Both the position numbers and the translations under genes were made by a program. From positions 248,001-312,000 of the forward strand of contig NZ_JBDFMI010000006.1 of the NCBI RefSeq assembly GCF_047238185.1: a stretch of 64,000 bases of DNA, read 5' to 3'. Source of the stretch: Bacillus_AD sp047238185 (GTDB lineage Bacteria > Bacillota > Bacilli > Bacillales > DSM-1321). This document shows positions 50,264 to 59,540 of this stretch, piece by piece. Each line of letters opens with the position of its first letter. Within the stretch, counting starts at the first letter, position 1. The notes under the pieces are model-generated. The model searched no databases. It was not told the origin of the DNA and was given only the letters and a program-made list of their open reading frames with translations.

Positions 50264-51661
50264 TTAAGCCATTGATTTTGCTTTTTCAACAACGTCTTCG
50301 ATACGTCCCACTAGGCGGAATGCATCTTCCGGAAGATCATCATACTTACCGTCCAAAATCTCTTTGAAGCCTTTTACAGTTTCTTTTACAGGAACATATG
50401 AACCTGGTTGGCCAGTAAACTGTTCAGCTACGTGGAAGTTTTGTGATAAGAAGTTTTGGACACGGCGTGCGCGGCCAACGATCAGCTTATCATCTTCTGA
50501 TAATTCATCCATACCAAGGATTGCGATGATATCTTGCAATTCTTTATAACGTTGAAGCATTTGCTGCACGTCACGCGCAACTTTGTAATGCTCTTCGCCA
50601 ACAACTTCCGGTGACAATGCACGTGAAGTGGAAGCTAGAGGATCCACCGCTGGGTAGATACCCATTTCAGAAAGTTTACGCTCAAGGTTTGTTGTTGCAT
50701 CCAAGTGGGCGAAAGTTGTAGCCGGAGCCGGGTCAGTATAGTCATCGGCTGGTACATAAATCGCTTGGATAGATGTTACAGAACCTTTATTAGTAGATGT
50801 GATACGCTCTTGCAATTGGCCCATCTCTGTAGCCAATGTAGGTTGGTAACCAACGGCAGAAGGCATACGGCCAAGCAACGCTGATACCTCGGAACCAGCT
50901 TGAGTGAACCGGAAAATGTTATCGATGAAGAACAATACGTCCTGTCCTTCTTCATCACGGAAGAATTCAGCCATTGTCAAACCTGTCAAGGCAACACGCA
51001 TACGCGCACCAGGAGGCTCATTCATTTGTCCGAATACCATCGCTGTTTTCTTGATAACGCCTGAATCGCTCATTTCATAGTACAAGTCATTTCCTTCACG
51101 AGTACGTTCACCAACGCCCGCAAATACGGAAATACCGCCATGCTCTTGCGCGATATTATTGATCAATTCTTGGATAAGTACGGTTTTACCAACACCGGCA
51201 CCACCGAATAGACCGATTTTACCCCCTTTGATATATGGAGCAAGCAAGTCTACTACTTTAATCCCTGTTTCAAGGATTTCCACTTGAGTTGATAATTGCT
51301 CAAATGTTGGTGCAGATCTATGGATCGGATCTTTACGCACACCTGCTGGAAGTGGTTGATCCAAATCAATATTTTCACCTAATACGTTAAATACACGGCC
51401 TAATGTGATATCTCCTACAGGAACTGAAATAGGAGCGCCAGTATCCTCAACATCCGCTCCGCGAGTTAGTCCATCAGTAGAAGACATGGCAACTGTACGA
51501 ACTGTATCATCACCTAAATGAAGGGCTACTTCAAGTGTAATTGTGTTTCCAGTTGATGCATTGACTACTTTCAACGCATTGTAGATTTCAGGAAGCTGAT
51601 CGTTGGCAAACTTCACGTCTACAACCGGACCCATAACTTGGGTAATGTGTCCTTTATTCAT
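50264..51661 (-). CDS. atpD: ATP synthase F1 beta subunit
   Basis: A 465-aa catalytic subunit. P-loop GGAGVGKTVLIQEL (about 155-168), catalytic glutamate GERTREGNDLYYEM (about 188), DELSEDD near the C-terminal DELSEED regulatory site (about 385). The chosen ATG at 51661 (MNKGHITQVMGPVVDV) has GGAGGG upstream; a frame from 51679 is less likely. Confidence 0.97.
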   Translation of the reverse strand: MNKGHITQVMGPVVDVKFANDQLPEIYNALKVVNASTGNTITLEVALHLGDDTVRTVAMSSTDGLTRGADVEDTGAPISVPVGDITLGRVFNVLGENIDLDQPLPAGVRKDPIHRSAPTFEQLSTQVEILETGIKVVDLLAPYIKGGKIGLFGGAGVGKTVLIQELINNIAQEHGGISVFAGVGERTREGNDLYYEMSDSGVIKKTAMVFGQMNEPPGARMRVALTGLTMAEFFRDEEGQDVLFFIDNIFRFTQAGSEVSALLGRMPSAVGYQPTLATEMGQLQERITSTNKGSVTSIQAIYVPADDYTDPAPATTFAHLDATTNLERKLSEMGIYPAVDPLASTSRALSPEVVGEEHYKVARDVQQMLQRYKELQDIIAILGMDELSEDDKLIVGRARRVQNFLSQNFHVAEQFTGQPGSYVPVKETVKGFKEILDGKYDDLPEDAFRLVGRIEDVVEKAKSMA

Positions 51662-51746
51662 CGTTTTCCCTCCTATCATTACTTAACAACGTTCGATGAC
51701 AGGCGTAAAGGAAGGAGAACTAATCTCCTCCACACCCTGTACATCT

Positions 51747-52604
51747 CTATTCTAATGCAGCTGCTCCACCGACAATTTCGGTGATTTCTTGAGTGATTGC
51801 TGCTTGACGTGCTCGGTTATAAACCAACGATAATCCGCTGATTAATTCACTTGCGTTATCTGTCGCACTTCTCATAGCTGTCATACGGGCTGCGTGCTCA
51901 CTGGCTTTACCATCAAGCAAAGCGCCGTAGATCAAGCTTTCAGCATATTGAGGAAGCAATACTTCCAGAATTTCTTCAGATGAAGGCTCGAATTCATATG
52001 AAGTCATCTTTGTATTCGCTGCTAAATCAGCCAAAGGCAGAAGTTTTTTAGTAGTGACTTCCTGCTGAATTGCACTGACAAAGTGATTGTAATACAGGTA
52101 GAGTTCATCCAATGTCCCATCAGCGAACATTCCTACCGCTTGTTTCGTAATAGAGCTTATATCATCAAAGTTTGGATGATCGGAAACACCCAGGATTTCA
52201 AGCACAATATTCATATTGCGGGCCTTGAAGAAATCTCTGCCAACTCGTCCGATGACAATGATCGCATATTCATCCTGTGATTTATGGCGCTCCTTAATCG
52301 TTTGAAAGACTTTGCGCAGCACACTGCTGTTATAAGCGCCAGCAAGTCCGCGGTCAGAAGTGATCACGACATAACCTGTTTTCTTAACAGGACGGCTAGT
52401 GAGCATAGGATGCGATCCTTCATTGCTTCCCAAAGCGATATTGGCTACCACTTCCTGAATTTTTTCCATGTATGGAACAAATGATTTCGCATTTGATTCC
52501 GCACGGCTCAATTTAGAAGCAGATACCATTTCCATTGCTTTAGTGATTTGGCTCGTTTTCTTTGTTGAAGTAATACGAGACTGAATATCGCGTAAAGATG
52601 CCAT
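51747..52604 (-). CDS. atpG: ATP synthase F1 gamma subunit
   Basis: A 285-aa rotor shaft. N-terminal MASLRDIQSRITSTKKTSQITKAM coiled helix, Rossmann-like middle (VITSDRGLAGAYNSSV) and C-terminal helix AMRSATDNASELI and ARQAAITQEITEIVGGA match the family. Normal length. Confidence 0.97.
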   Translation of the reverse strand: MASLRDIQSRITSTKKTSQITKAMEMVSASKLSRAESNAKSFVPYMEKIQEVVANIALGSNEGSHPMLTSRPVKKTGYVVITSDRGLAGAYNSSVLRKVFQTIKERHKSQDEYAIIVIGRVGRDFFKARNMNIVLEILGVSDHPNFDDISSITKQAVGMFADGTLDELYLYYNHFVSAIQQEVTTKKLLPLADLAANTKMTSYEFEPSSEEILEVLLPQYAESLIYGALLDGKASEHAARMTAMRSATDNASELISGLSLVYNRARQAAITQEITEIVGGAAALE

Positions 52605-52641
52605 TCTTTCTCACCACCCTTTTTCCATTTAGTTAGAAATC

Positions 52642-54150
52642 TTATGCAGAGACTGCGAATGTCTTCTTGAATGCAGTAATGGCTTCGACCATATCCTTGT
52701 CTTCAGGAAGGTTTCCAGTCGTACGAATTGTTTCCAACAATGGCTGGTGGTTTTGTTCTACGAAGCTTAAGAATTCAGCTTCAAAACGGCGAATGTCTTC
52801 AACCGGAATATCATCTAAGTGTCCGCGAGTCAATGCATACAGGATCATGACTTGCTTTTCCACTTTTAATGGTTTGTTCAAATCTTGTTTCAGTACTTCT
52901 ACTGTACGTGCACCACGGGATAATTTATCTTGTGTTGCTTTATCCAGGTCAGATCCGAATTGGGAGAACGCTTCAAGTTCACGGAATGAAGCAAGGTCAA
53001 GACGCAGTGTACCTGCTACCTTCTTCATCGCTTTGATTTGAGCTGAACCACCTACACGGGATACGGATAGACCAGCGTTGATCGCCGGACGGACACCTGA
53101 GAAGAATAGATCTGATTGCAAGAAAATTTGTCCATCTGTGATGGAGATAACGTTTGTTGGGATATAAGCAGAGATATCGCCTGCTTGAGTCTCAACGAAC
53201 GGCAATGCTGTAATTGAACCTGCACCGTGTGCATCGCTCAATTTAGCGGCACGTTCCAATAGGCGTGAATGCAGGTAGAATACATCCCCTGGGAATGCTT
53301 CACGGCCTGGAGGACGGCGAAGCAATAATGACAGCTCACGATATGCTGCAGCTTGTTTTGAAAGATCATCATACACGATCAATACATGCTTGCCATTGAA
53401 CATAAATTCTTCCGCCATTGATACACCTGAGTATGGAGCAAGGTATAGTAATGGAGATGGTTGTGATGCAGAAGCCGTTACTACGATTGAGTACTCCAAT
53501 GCACCGTTTTTACGAAGTGTTTCAACTGTAGAACGGACAGTAGATTCTTTTTGCCCGATTGCTACGTAGATACAAATCATATTTTGGTCTTTTTGGTTCA
53601 AAATCGTATCGATCGCAACACTTGTTTTACCAGTTTGGCGGTCACCGATGATTAACTCACGTTGTCCGCGGCCGATAGGCACAAGTGCATCGATTGCTTT
53701 AATACCAGTTTGAAGTGGTTCATGAACAGATTTACGGTCCATAACACCTGTTGCTGGACTTTCAATTGGACGTGTTTTTGTTGCATTGATTGGTCCCAAT
53801 CCATCCACTGGCTGACCCAATGGGTTTACTACACGGCCAATCAATTCTTCTCCAACAGGGACTTCCATGATCCGCCCTGTACGGCGAACTTCACTGCCTT
53901 CACGAATTCCTTTTGTCGGACCTAAGATTACAAGACCTACGTTGTTCTCATCCAGGTTTTGGGCCAGACCCATTACACCATTAGAAAATTCAACGAGCTC
54001 TCCTGCCATTACATTATCAAGACCATGAACACGTGCGATCCCGTCACCCACTTGGATAACAGTTCCTACATCGCTTACTTCAATCTCTGACTGATAGTTC
54101 TCAATTTGCTTTTTTATCAGCGCACTGATTTCTTCAGCTTTAATGCCCAT
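52642..54150 (-). CDS. atpA: ATP synthase F1 alpha subunit
   Basis: A 502-aa regulatory nucleotide-binding subunit. P-loop GDRQTGKTSVAID (about 169-181), PYSGVSMAEEFMF and LLRRPPGREAFPGDVFYLHSRLLERAAK are standard. The chosen ATG (54150, MGIKAEEISALIKKQ) is preceded by AGGGGTG; a GTG three codons upstream is the alternative. Length matches B. subtilis AtpA. Confidence 0.97.
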   Translation of the reverse strand: MGIKAEEISALIKKQIENYQSEIEVSDVGTVIQVGDGIARVHGLDNVMAGELVEFSNGVMGLAQNLDENNVGLVILGPTKGIREGSEVRRTGRIMEVPVGEELIGRVVNPLGQPVDGLGPINATKTRPIESPATGVMDRKSVHEPLQTGIKAIDALVPIGRGQRELIIGDRQTGKTSVAIDTILNQKDQNMICIYVAIGQKESTVRSTVETLRKNGALEYSIVVTASASQPSPLLYLAPYSGVSMAEEFMFNGKHVLIVYDDLSKQAAAYRELSLLLRRPPGREAFPGDVFYLHSRLLERAAKLSDAHGAGSITALPFVETQAGDISAYIPTNVISITDGQIFLQSDLFFSGVRPAINAGLSVSRVGGSAQIKAMKKVAGTLRLDLASFRELEAFSQFGSDLDKATQDKLSRGARTVEVLKQDLNKPLKVEKQVMILYALTRGHLDDIPVEDIRRFEAEFLSFVEQNHQPLLETIRTTGNLPEDKDMVEAITAFKKTFAVSA

Positions 54151-54174
54151 GAAATTCACCCCTATCTACGATTG

Positions 54175-54711
54175 TTAATTTAATAGTTGTTTTTCTAAAC
54201 GTTCAAGCTTGCCGCTGATACTTCCGTCAAAAATGCGGTTTCCGATACGAAGCTTGATGCCGCCAAGTAACTCCGAATTAACGATGTTATCTATTTTCAA
54301 TGATTTTTTTCCTACTTTAGCTGCAAATACAGTTGAAATGGATTCTCTTTCTGCATCTGTAAGCGGGCGGGTCGTATAAACCTCAGCCTCAGCCACTGAT
54401 TTCTCTTCATTCACCAGCTCAACTACATGCTCTGCCATCAATGCGATTTCAGCAGTGCGGTGTGTGTCGAGCATCAAGGAAAGTGTATTGCGCATTTCCT
54501 GTGAAGTTGTGGAAAATGCTTCATTCAGAAGCTGTTTCTTTTGTTCCATTGTAATTTTAGGATTACTTAGGAAGCTCAGGAATTCCTGATTCGAAGAGAA
54601 CACTTCTTTCACTATACGCGCTTCTTCAATAATTGAATCGAGTGCGCCTTTCTCTTTGGCAAGTTCAAACAGAGCCGCTCCATAGCGATTCGCTACTATT
54701 GTATTGCTCAT
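54175..54711 (-). CDS. atpH: ATP synthase F1 delta subunit
   Basis: A 178-aa peripheral-stalk subunit holding the top of F1. N-terminal six-helix domain begins NTIVANRYGAALFELAKEKG; C-terminal VNSELLGGIKLRIGNRIFDGSI is the family signature. ATGA overlap with atpF. Confidence 0.95.
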   Translation of the reverse strand: MSNTIVANRYGAALFELAKEKGALDSIIEEARIVKEVFSSNQEFLSFLSNPKITMEQKKQLLNEAFSTTSQEMRNTLSLMLDTHRTAEIALMAEHVVELVNEEKSVAEAEVYTTRPLTDAERESISTVFAAKVGKKSLKIDNIVNSELLGGIKLRIGNRIFDGSISGKLERLEKQLLN

Positions 54712-55229
54712 TGTTTATCTCCTGCCTCTTGAAGATACTCGTTGATCAATTTTTCTTGATCTGCTTCATTCAACTCTTTCTCGATTACTTTAGAAGCTAT
54801 AAGCACAGATAAAGAAGCCACTTGCTCGCGAAGAGCTGTGACAGCCTTTTCCTTCTCGGCAACGATTTCGAGTTTTGCACTCTCTTTAATGCGTTCTGCC
54901 TCCGTACGAGCAGCTGTAACAATCTCATCACGTTGAATATCGCCCTGTTTTTTGGCGTTTTCAATCAATGTTTGCGCTTCTGAGCGTGATTGCTTCAACA
55001 GTTCGCGTTGCTCTTCTACATAGCGACTCGCTTCTGCACGTGTTTTTTCAGCCTCATCAATTTGAGATGCGACATGTTTTTCACGTTCTTTCATCATGTT
55101 GACAAGCGGTCCCCATGCGAACTTTTTAAGTAATGCTAACAAGACAAGGAAACAAAGCAATTGGAAAATGATATCGCCGGCATTGAAATTCAGGCCTGCT
55201 GCCCCAAGAACTAAATCATTTGTTAACAC
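54708..55229 (-). CDS. atpF: ATP synthase Fo b subunit
   Basis: A 173-aa stator stalk with one membrane helix (about 17-40, IIFQLLCFLVLLALLKKFAWGP) and a long amphipathic coiled coil to the C-terminus. About 165 bases separate it from atpE and contain a hairpin. Confidence 0.95.
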   Translation of the reverse strand: MLTNDLVLGAAGLNFNAGDIIFQLLCFLVLLALLKKFAWGPLVNMMKEREKHVASQIDEAEKTRAEASRYVEEQRELLKQSRSEAQTLIENAKKQGDIQRDEIVTAARTEAERIKESAKLEIVAEKEKAVTALREQVASLSVLIASKVIEKELNEADQEKLINEYLQEAGDKQ

Positions 55230-55348
55230 GTTTGGTTCACTCCTTTCAAAGAGTTGTTCGAGTATGATATCGTCACATCCGTTGGCCGGATGCTAATTTT
55301 CTGTTTCAGAGCCCTTTCAGGCTGATTTTGCGAAAACAATAAAAGGAA

Positions 55349-55376
55349 GGCGAAGTCTATGGTAATGAGCTTCGCC
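55349..55376 (-). promoter_or_regulatory. Hairpin in the atpE-atpF gap
   Basis: On the minus strand, GGCGAAG-CTCATTACCATAGA-CTTCGCC is followed by TTCCTTTT, a weak terminator or RNA-stabilising stem right after atpE. It could favour atpE expression over distal genes to meet the high c-subunit copy number. Confidence 0.45.
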
Positions 55377-55394
55377 GATAACCTTTCCAAACAA

Positions 55395-55607
55395 TTATCT
55401 ACCGATAACCATGAACGCAATAACTGTAGCGATGATTGGAAGTACCTCAACAAGACCAACACCGATGAACATTGTAGTTTGAAGTGTACCGCGTAGTTCT
55501 GGCTGGCGAGCAATCCCTTCGATTGTACGAGAGATAAGCAAACCGTTACCAATACCTGCACCTACTGCCCCTAAACCGATTGCGATTGCAGCTGCTATAA
55601 GACCCAT
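55395..55607 (-). CDS. atpE: ATP synthase Fo c subunit
   Basis: A 70-aa two-helix hairpin that forms the c-ring. Helix 1 has GLGAVGAGIGNG, the loop is ARQPE, and helix 2 contains the ion-carrying glutamate in FIGVGLVEVLPII (about E54). The Na+-binding pattern (Q/ES-T) is not present, so H+ is the likely ion. Separated by 58 bases from atpB. Confidence 0.97.
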   Translation of the reverse strand: MGLIAAAIAIGLGAVGAGIGNGLLISRTIEGIARQPELRGTLQTTMFIGVGLVEVLPIIATVIAFMVIGR

Positions 55608-55665
55608 GATAAAAATCCTCCTAGAATTTAATTTAATGTTTAAATTTTTACATTATTGTATATAA

Positions 55666-56376
55666 TTAATGGTCATCGCTCACTTTGTGGGCCATGTAAA
55701 CCATTGTTAACTGAACAAAAATAAATGCTTGTACCCCACCTACGAAAATGGAGAATCCTTGCCAAGCAACCATTGGAATGATTGCAGCGACTGTGCCGAA
55801 ACCTACAGGTATGGCCAATCCTGCCAATAAGCCTAACAGAATTTCACCAGCATAGATGTTTCCGTAAAGCCGCAGACCTAATGTCAATGTATTAGCGAAT
55901 TCTTCAATAATTTTGATCGGAAGCAAGAACGATACAGGCTGTATAAAGCCTTTTGCGTAGTTTCCGAACCCTCTCATACGGATACCGTAATAATGTGTTA
56001 ACGCCAAGATCATTAGCGATAATGATAATGTGACTGCCGGATCCGCTGTAGGCGATTTCCACCATAGCTCATGTCCAACAGCAACGCTGAATGGCAGACC
56101 AAGCATATTTGAAATAAATATGTACATGATTAACGTCATGCCAAGCATCAAGAAGCGGGCGCCAGACTTCCAGTCCATAGAACTGTTGATTATATTCTTA
56201 ACAAAATCCACAACCCATTCTATGAGATTCTGCTTGCCGGTCGGCTTAAGCTTCAGGTTCCGCGTAGCAATAAAGGCAATCAAAAACGTAATTGCACTTG
56301 CTACTAATATCATCATGCAATTTGCCAGGTTAAAATGCAGACCCAGAAATTCCACAATAGGAGCAGTATGATTCAC
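55666..56376 (-). CDS. atpB: ATP synthase Fo a subunit
   Basis: A 236-aa stator subunit of 5-6 helices forming the proton half-channels. The essential arginine lies in NTLTLGLRLYGNIYAGE (about R170). GWSVGHELWW-type features include VAVGHELWWKSPTADPAVTLSLSL. Lies 6 bases after atpI. Confidence 0.95.
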   Translation of the reverse strand: MNHTAPIVEFLGLHFNLANCMMILVASAITFLIAFIATRNLKLKPTGKQNLIEWVVDFVKNIINSSMDWKSGARFLMLGMTLIMYIFISNMLGLPFSVAVGHELWWKSPTADPAVTLSLSLMILALTHYYGIRMRGFGNYAKGFIQPVSFLLPIKIIEEFANTLTLGLRLYGNIYAGEILLGLLAGLAIPVGFGTVAAIIPMVAWQGFSIFVGGVQAFIFVQLTMVYMAHKVSDDH

Positions 56377-56382
56377 GAGTAT

Positions 56383-56769
56383 TCACCTCTCTTCCCCGTA
56401 ATTGACTTTAGATTCGTGGATAATAAAAATTATAATCATGACAACTGTCGCTGTCACTAATCCCAAAACTGTACTAATAATGCTGAAATGTTCCGGATAG
56501 CGCATTGCTATAATAGTAGCCAATATGGCCGATGCGTACCTGGAAGCACTGCCTACTGAGCGCGCCTTCTTCCCTGCTACAGCCACCTCGCCGATCTTGA
56601 TCGATCTCCGCGCAAGCAGCCACAGGTTAAACAGGCCGACGCTTGTACCTAGAATGAGCCCGGCAAAAACAGCTTGATACTTTGTAAAACCCCACCCCAA
56701 TACATAAAGGGCTAATAAATAGAGTATGTATTTCAGCTGTCTTTTAAACATATATTGTATATCTGGCAT
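56383..56769 (-). CDS. atpI: ATP synthase-associated protein I
   Basis: A 128-aa membrane protein with four helices. It helps assemble the c-ring or acts in Mg2+/Ca2+ uptake, according to studies in bacilli. The start at 56769 (MPDIQYMFKRQLKYILYLLALYVLG) aligns with B. subtilis AtpI; GGGGAG lies 13 bases upstream. A TTG two codons earlier is an alternative; a frame to 56862 is unlikely. First gene of the atp operon. Confidence 0.88.
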   Translation of the reverse strand: MPDIQYMFKRQLKYILYLLALYVLGWGFTKYQAVFAGLILGTSVGLFNLWLLARRSIKIGEVAVAGKKARSVGSASRYASAILATIIAMRYPEHFSIISTVLGLVTATVVMIIIFIIHESKVNYGEER

Positions 56770-56916
56770 ATTCTTCAATCTTCTCCCCGGATATCTTTTT
56801 AATTTAGGTTTCCCTATTATGTACCCAAAAGTCTCACGTGCTACTTTCGAAAGGATGCACATAATAAAAATAGCATCTCGGCTGCAACATCAATTGACTA
56901 CTTACACCGAAAACGC

Positions 56917-57021
56917 CTACCTATCAACACATATTCCATATCGTACCGAGACATTGAGAAACGCAAAAAAATAAAGAAACAATACAATTATCCCATAAAT
57001 TCCTGCGGTATGAAAAGGCAT
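56917..57021 (-). CDS. Candidate 34-aa membrane peptide in the atp leader
   Basis: The short frame starts MPFHTAGIYGIIVLFLYFF and has one hydrophobic helix (about 8-25). It lies between the atp promoter and atpI. The ribosome site (TTGGGA) is weak. Only the position and the hydrophobic helix support it. A leader peptide or noise are both possible. Confidence 0.25.
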   Translation of the reverse strand: MPFHTAGIYGIIVLFLYFFAFLNVSVRYGICVDR

Positions 57022-57107
57022 TCAAATCCCAAGATTGACAACGTGGGTAAGTTAGAAAAAAGATTGTAGAAATTTTTAGAATACCCTATCAATTTATACC
57101 CTAAGTA

Positions 57108-57136
57108 ATAATACAATAGCAAATATAGGTTGTCAA
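57108..57136 (-). promoter_or_regulatory. Sigma-A promoter of the atp operon
   Basis: On the minus strand, TTGACA (57131-57136), 17 bases and TATTAT (57108-57113). It is the strongest promoter in the window. The leader to atpI is about 330 bases, unusually long. Further -10-like words occur within it, so a second start is possible. Confidence 0.72.
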
Positions 57137-57221
57137 TGAGAGTCTGTTGAATTTTGCCAAGTCCCAAAGGCTTTTGTGAAGAAGTTCATAAAACGTTAAA
57201 AAACCATTGTTTTCAGCCATT

Positions 57222-59429
57222 TCAAGCAATTAAGACGGATTGGTAAAACTCTTGGGTCCGCCCCTCCTTCTCAAGTATGATGACAGCTCGGTACAGCCCT
57301 CTGCCCGGAAGCTGTTTTCTAGCCACCTCTTTTTCCAGCAAGCCTGTAGGCGCCGGTGTAACTTGATCCAAGATTCCTGCGAAACGGAAGGTATCGAAGT
57401 CATATAAAGCGATGGTCAGCTTATCTGCCCCTCCCAGCACATACATGCCGTATCGGTATGACTGTCCGCCAGGGACTCTGTCAAAATGGAAGCCCATCAC
57501 CTTCGGATAATCCACCTCTGCCTTCAAATAGATAAAGGGAATATGAAGAGGCTTGGTTCCTTCTGCCAAAGTTATGAACCCATCGTAGATTCCTTTTTCC
57601 AGTTCATTGGGATGCACTGTCAATCCTAGCATAAATTCCTTCTTCTCTTTTGGCTTCAATGTGAACTTTCTAGGAAAATGCCATGATAATCCAGATTGGT
57701 ATGGAGGAATCCAAAAAGCATAATGCTTCGTTTGATCTGACGTATTTTCAATGATTATCTTTTCTTCATGCTCTTCTATACTTTGTTTACGATTGAACAA
57801 TCCAAAAGTTACAGAACTGGGATACAAAAATGTATCTGCTTTTACAGCCTGATCGATTTGAATTCTGCCTGCACCTTGCTCATACGTTTTATACACCTCT
57901 CCATCCTCATTTGTCAAAACTTTTGCTGTAGTCATTAAAGCGGATTTAATTTGCTCCGGTTTCCAGTGTGGATGAGCCTGTTTCAGTAATATTACTGCAC
58001 CTGTTACATGTGGAGCTGCCATGCTTGTGCCTTGCAAGTACATATATCCATCAGGAACTGTACTATTGATTTTCACCCCTGGTGCAACAACGTCCGGCTT
58101 GATCGACCAATTGACTGTAACCGGTCCCCTTGAACTAAAATCCGCTAATAAATCCTCCTGTTTTCTATAAACCGTCTTAACCATCGAGGACTGCCCCAGC
58201 AATTCCTTTAATCGGAGACCGTCCTTCCTAGATATTGTAACAGCAGGGATAGGCAGGGATTTAACAGTGCTTCCGATAAATGAACCTTCTTCGCTATTAT
58301 AGATAATTACCCCTGCAGCCTTGTGTTTTAATGCATTATCCACTTTCGTATAAAGGGTGTCCCCTCCACGTTCAATAAGAACTATTTTTCCTTTCGCCCG
58401 ATGGTATTCTTCCAATTTTCCGCTTCCGGCATCTGATAAGCAGATGGAAGGATGGGCCTTCCAAGTTAACGCTCCCAATATCTGTTGTACTGGAATATAG
58501 GTTGTTGTATTACCTAATCCCGCCTGTAAAAAAGGGGAATTTATAGGAGGGGACGATGCACCTACTGAAATCGCTTTCTCAGCAGTGCCGGGGGAACCTA
58601 CAGTCCACACGCCCGGACCTGAATTTCCAGAAGATACCACAGCAGTAATCCCAAAAGACACTGCTCTATTCAACGCTTCAGTGACCGGCATATCCGGTGC
58701 ATTCACAGAACTTCCCAACGAAAGATTAATCACATCCATTTTGTCTTCAATGGCCGCTTCTATTGCTGCAATAACACTTTCACTGTTGCCAGAACCTCCA
58801 GGCCCTAGCGCGCGATATGCATATAACTCCGCTTCCGGTGCAATTCCAACCCCTTTGCCGTTTGCTGCAATAATGCCGGCAACATGGGTGCCATGAAATG
58901 TAGCTTCCCTTGCAGGCTTCTTCGTTTCCATTGGATCATTATCCAGGTCGACTAAATCTCTTCCTCCCCGATACGCTTTTCTCAAATCAGGATGCAAATA
59001 ATCTACTCCTGTATCTATGACCCCAACCTTTATGCCCTTCCCTGTCAGCCTATTCTTTTTTTGGTCATAAAGTCCCCTCATTGAATTGCCTCCAATGAAT
59101 GGAATGCTGTCAGAAATAGCCGACTTATATGATGCCGAATCGTATAATCCGTCATCTCCGTATTCTCTCTTGAGTGCAAGCAAGGCCTTCTTTTTGCCCG
59201 TTATAGATAGACCATTGATGGCATAATGGAATTCCCGTTTCACCCGGATATCCGCCATAGTCGCTAGCTTTTTTTTGACTGCCTTTTTTTCTTCATCATT
59301 CCTGAACAACATAATCATACTATTTTGGCCACCGTTCTCGGATAAAGTTTGAGCTATACCCTTTTTTTCCGACACGATTGTCATAATGAACATGCAACAT
59401 ATTAATAGAAGAAACTTTTTTGTTTTCAT
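57222..59429 (-). CDS. Secreted subtilase with PA domain (Vpr/minor extracellular protease type)
   Basis: A 735-aa S8 endopeptidase. Signal peptide (1-26), I9 propeptide (about 38-95), peptidase domain split by a PA insertion (about 310-420). Catalytic residues D139 (VIDTGVD), H179 (FHGTHVAG) and S469 (GTSMAAPHV). The C-terminal ~200 residues form a beta-rich Fn3-like region as in Vpr and C5a-peptidase-type enzymes. It is shorter than B. subtilis Vpr (806 aa). It lies alone between wecB and the atp promoter, and its own terminator is not obvious. Substrate range unknown. Confidence 0.9.
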   Translation of the reverse strand: MKTKKFLLLICCMFIMTIVSEKKGIAQTLSENGGQNSMIMLFRNDEEKKAVKKKLATMADIRVKREFHYAINGLSITGKKKALLALKREYGDDGLYDSASYKSAISDSIPFIGGNSMRGLYDQKKNRLTGKGIKVGVIDTGVDYLHPDLRKAYRGGRDLVDLDNDPMETKKPAREATFHGTHVAGIIAANGKGVGIAPEAELYAYRALGPGGSGNSESVIAAIEAAIEDKMDVINLSLGSSVNAPDMPVTEALNRAVSFGITAVVSSGNSGPGVWTVGSPGTAEKAISVGASSPPINSPFLQAGLGNTTTYIPVQQILGALTWKAHPSICLSDAGSGKLEEYHRAKGKIVLIERGGDTLYTKVDNALKHKAAGVIIYNSEEGSFIGSTVKSLPIPAVTISRKDGLRLKELLGQSSMVKTVYRKQEDLLADFSSRGPVTVNWSIKPDVVAPGVKINSTVPDGYMYLQGTSMAAPHVTGAVILLKQAHPHWKPEQIKSALMTTAKVLTNEDGEVYKTYEQGAGRIQIDQAVKADTFLYPSSVTFGLFNRKQSIEEHEEKIIIENTSDQTKHYAFWIPPYQSGLSWHFPRKFTLKPKEKKEFMLGLTVHPNELEKGIYDGFITLAEGTKPLHIPFIYLKAEVDYPKVMGFHFDRVPGGQSYRYGMYVLGGADKLTIALYDFDTFRFAGILDQVTPAPTGLLEKEVARKQLPGRGLYRAVIILEKEGRTQEFYQSVLIA

Positions 59430-59493
59430 TCAAATCCTCCCATTTTTAGGATTTCTATTCCTTTAAGGAATTATGCAAAATGAAGGATAAATA

Positions 59494-59533
59494 GAAAAAA
59501 AGCGCCGCTCCCTAAAGAACGGCGCTTTTTTTC
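59494..59533 (-). terminator. Intrinsic terminator of wecB
   Basis: AAAAAAAGCGCCG and CGGCGCTTTTTTT form a 13-bp stem on the minus strand around CTCCCTAAAGAA. It follows the wecB stop by 8 bases and precedes the subtilase. Confidence 0.9.
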
Positions 59534-59540
59534 TATTTTT

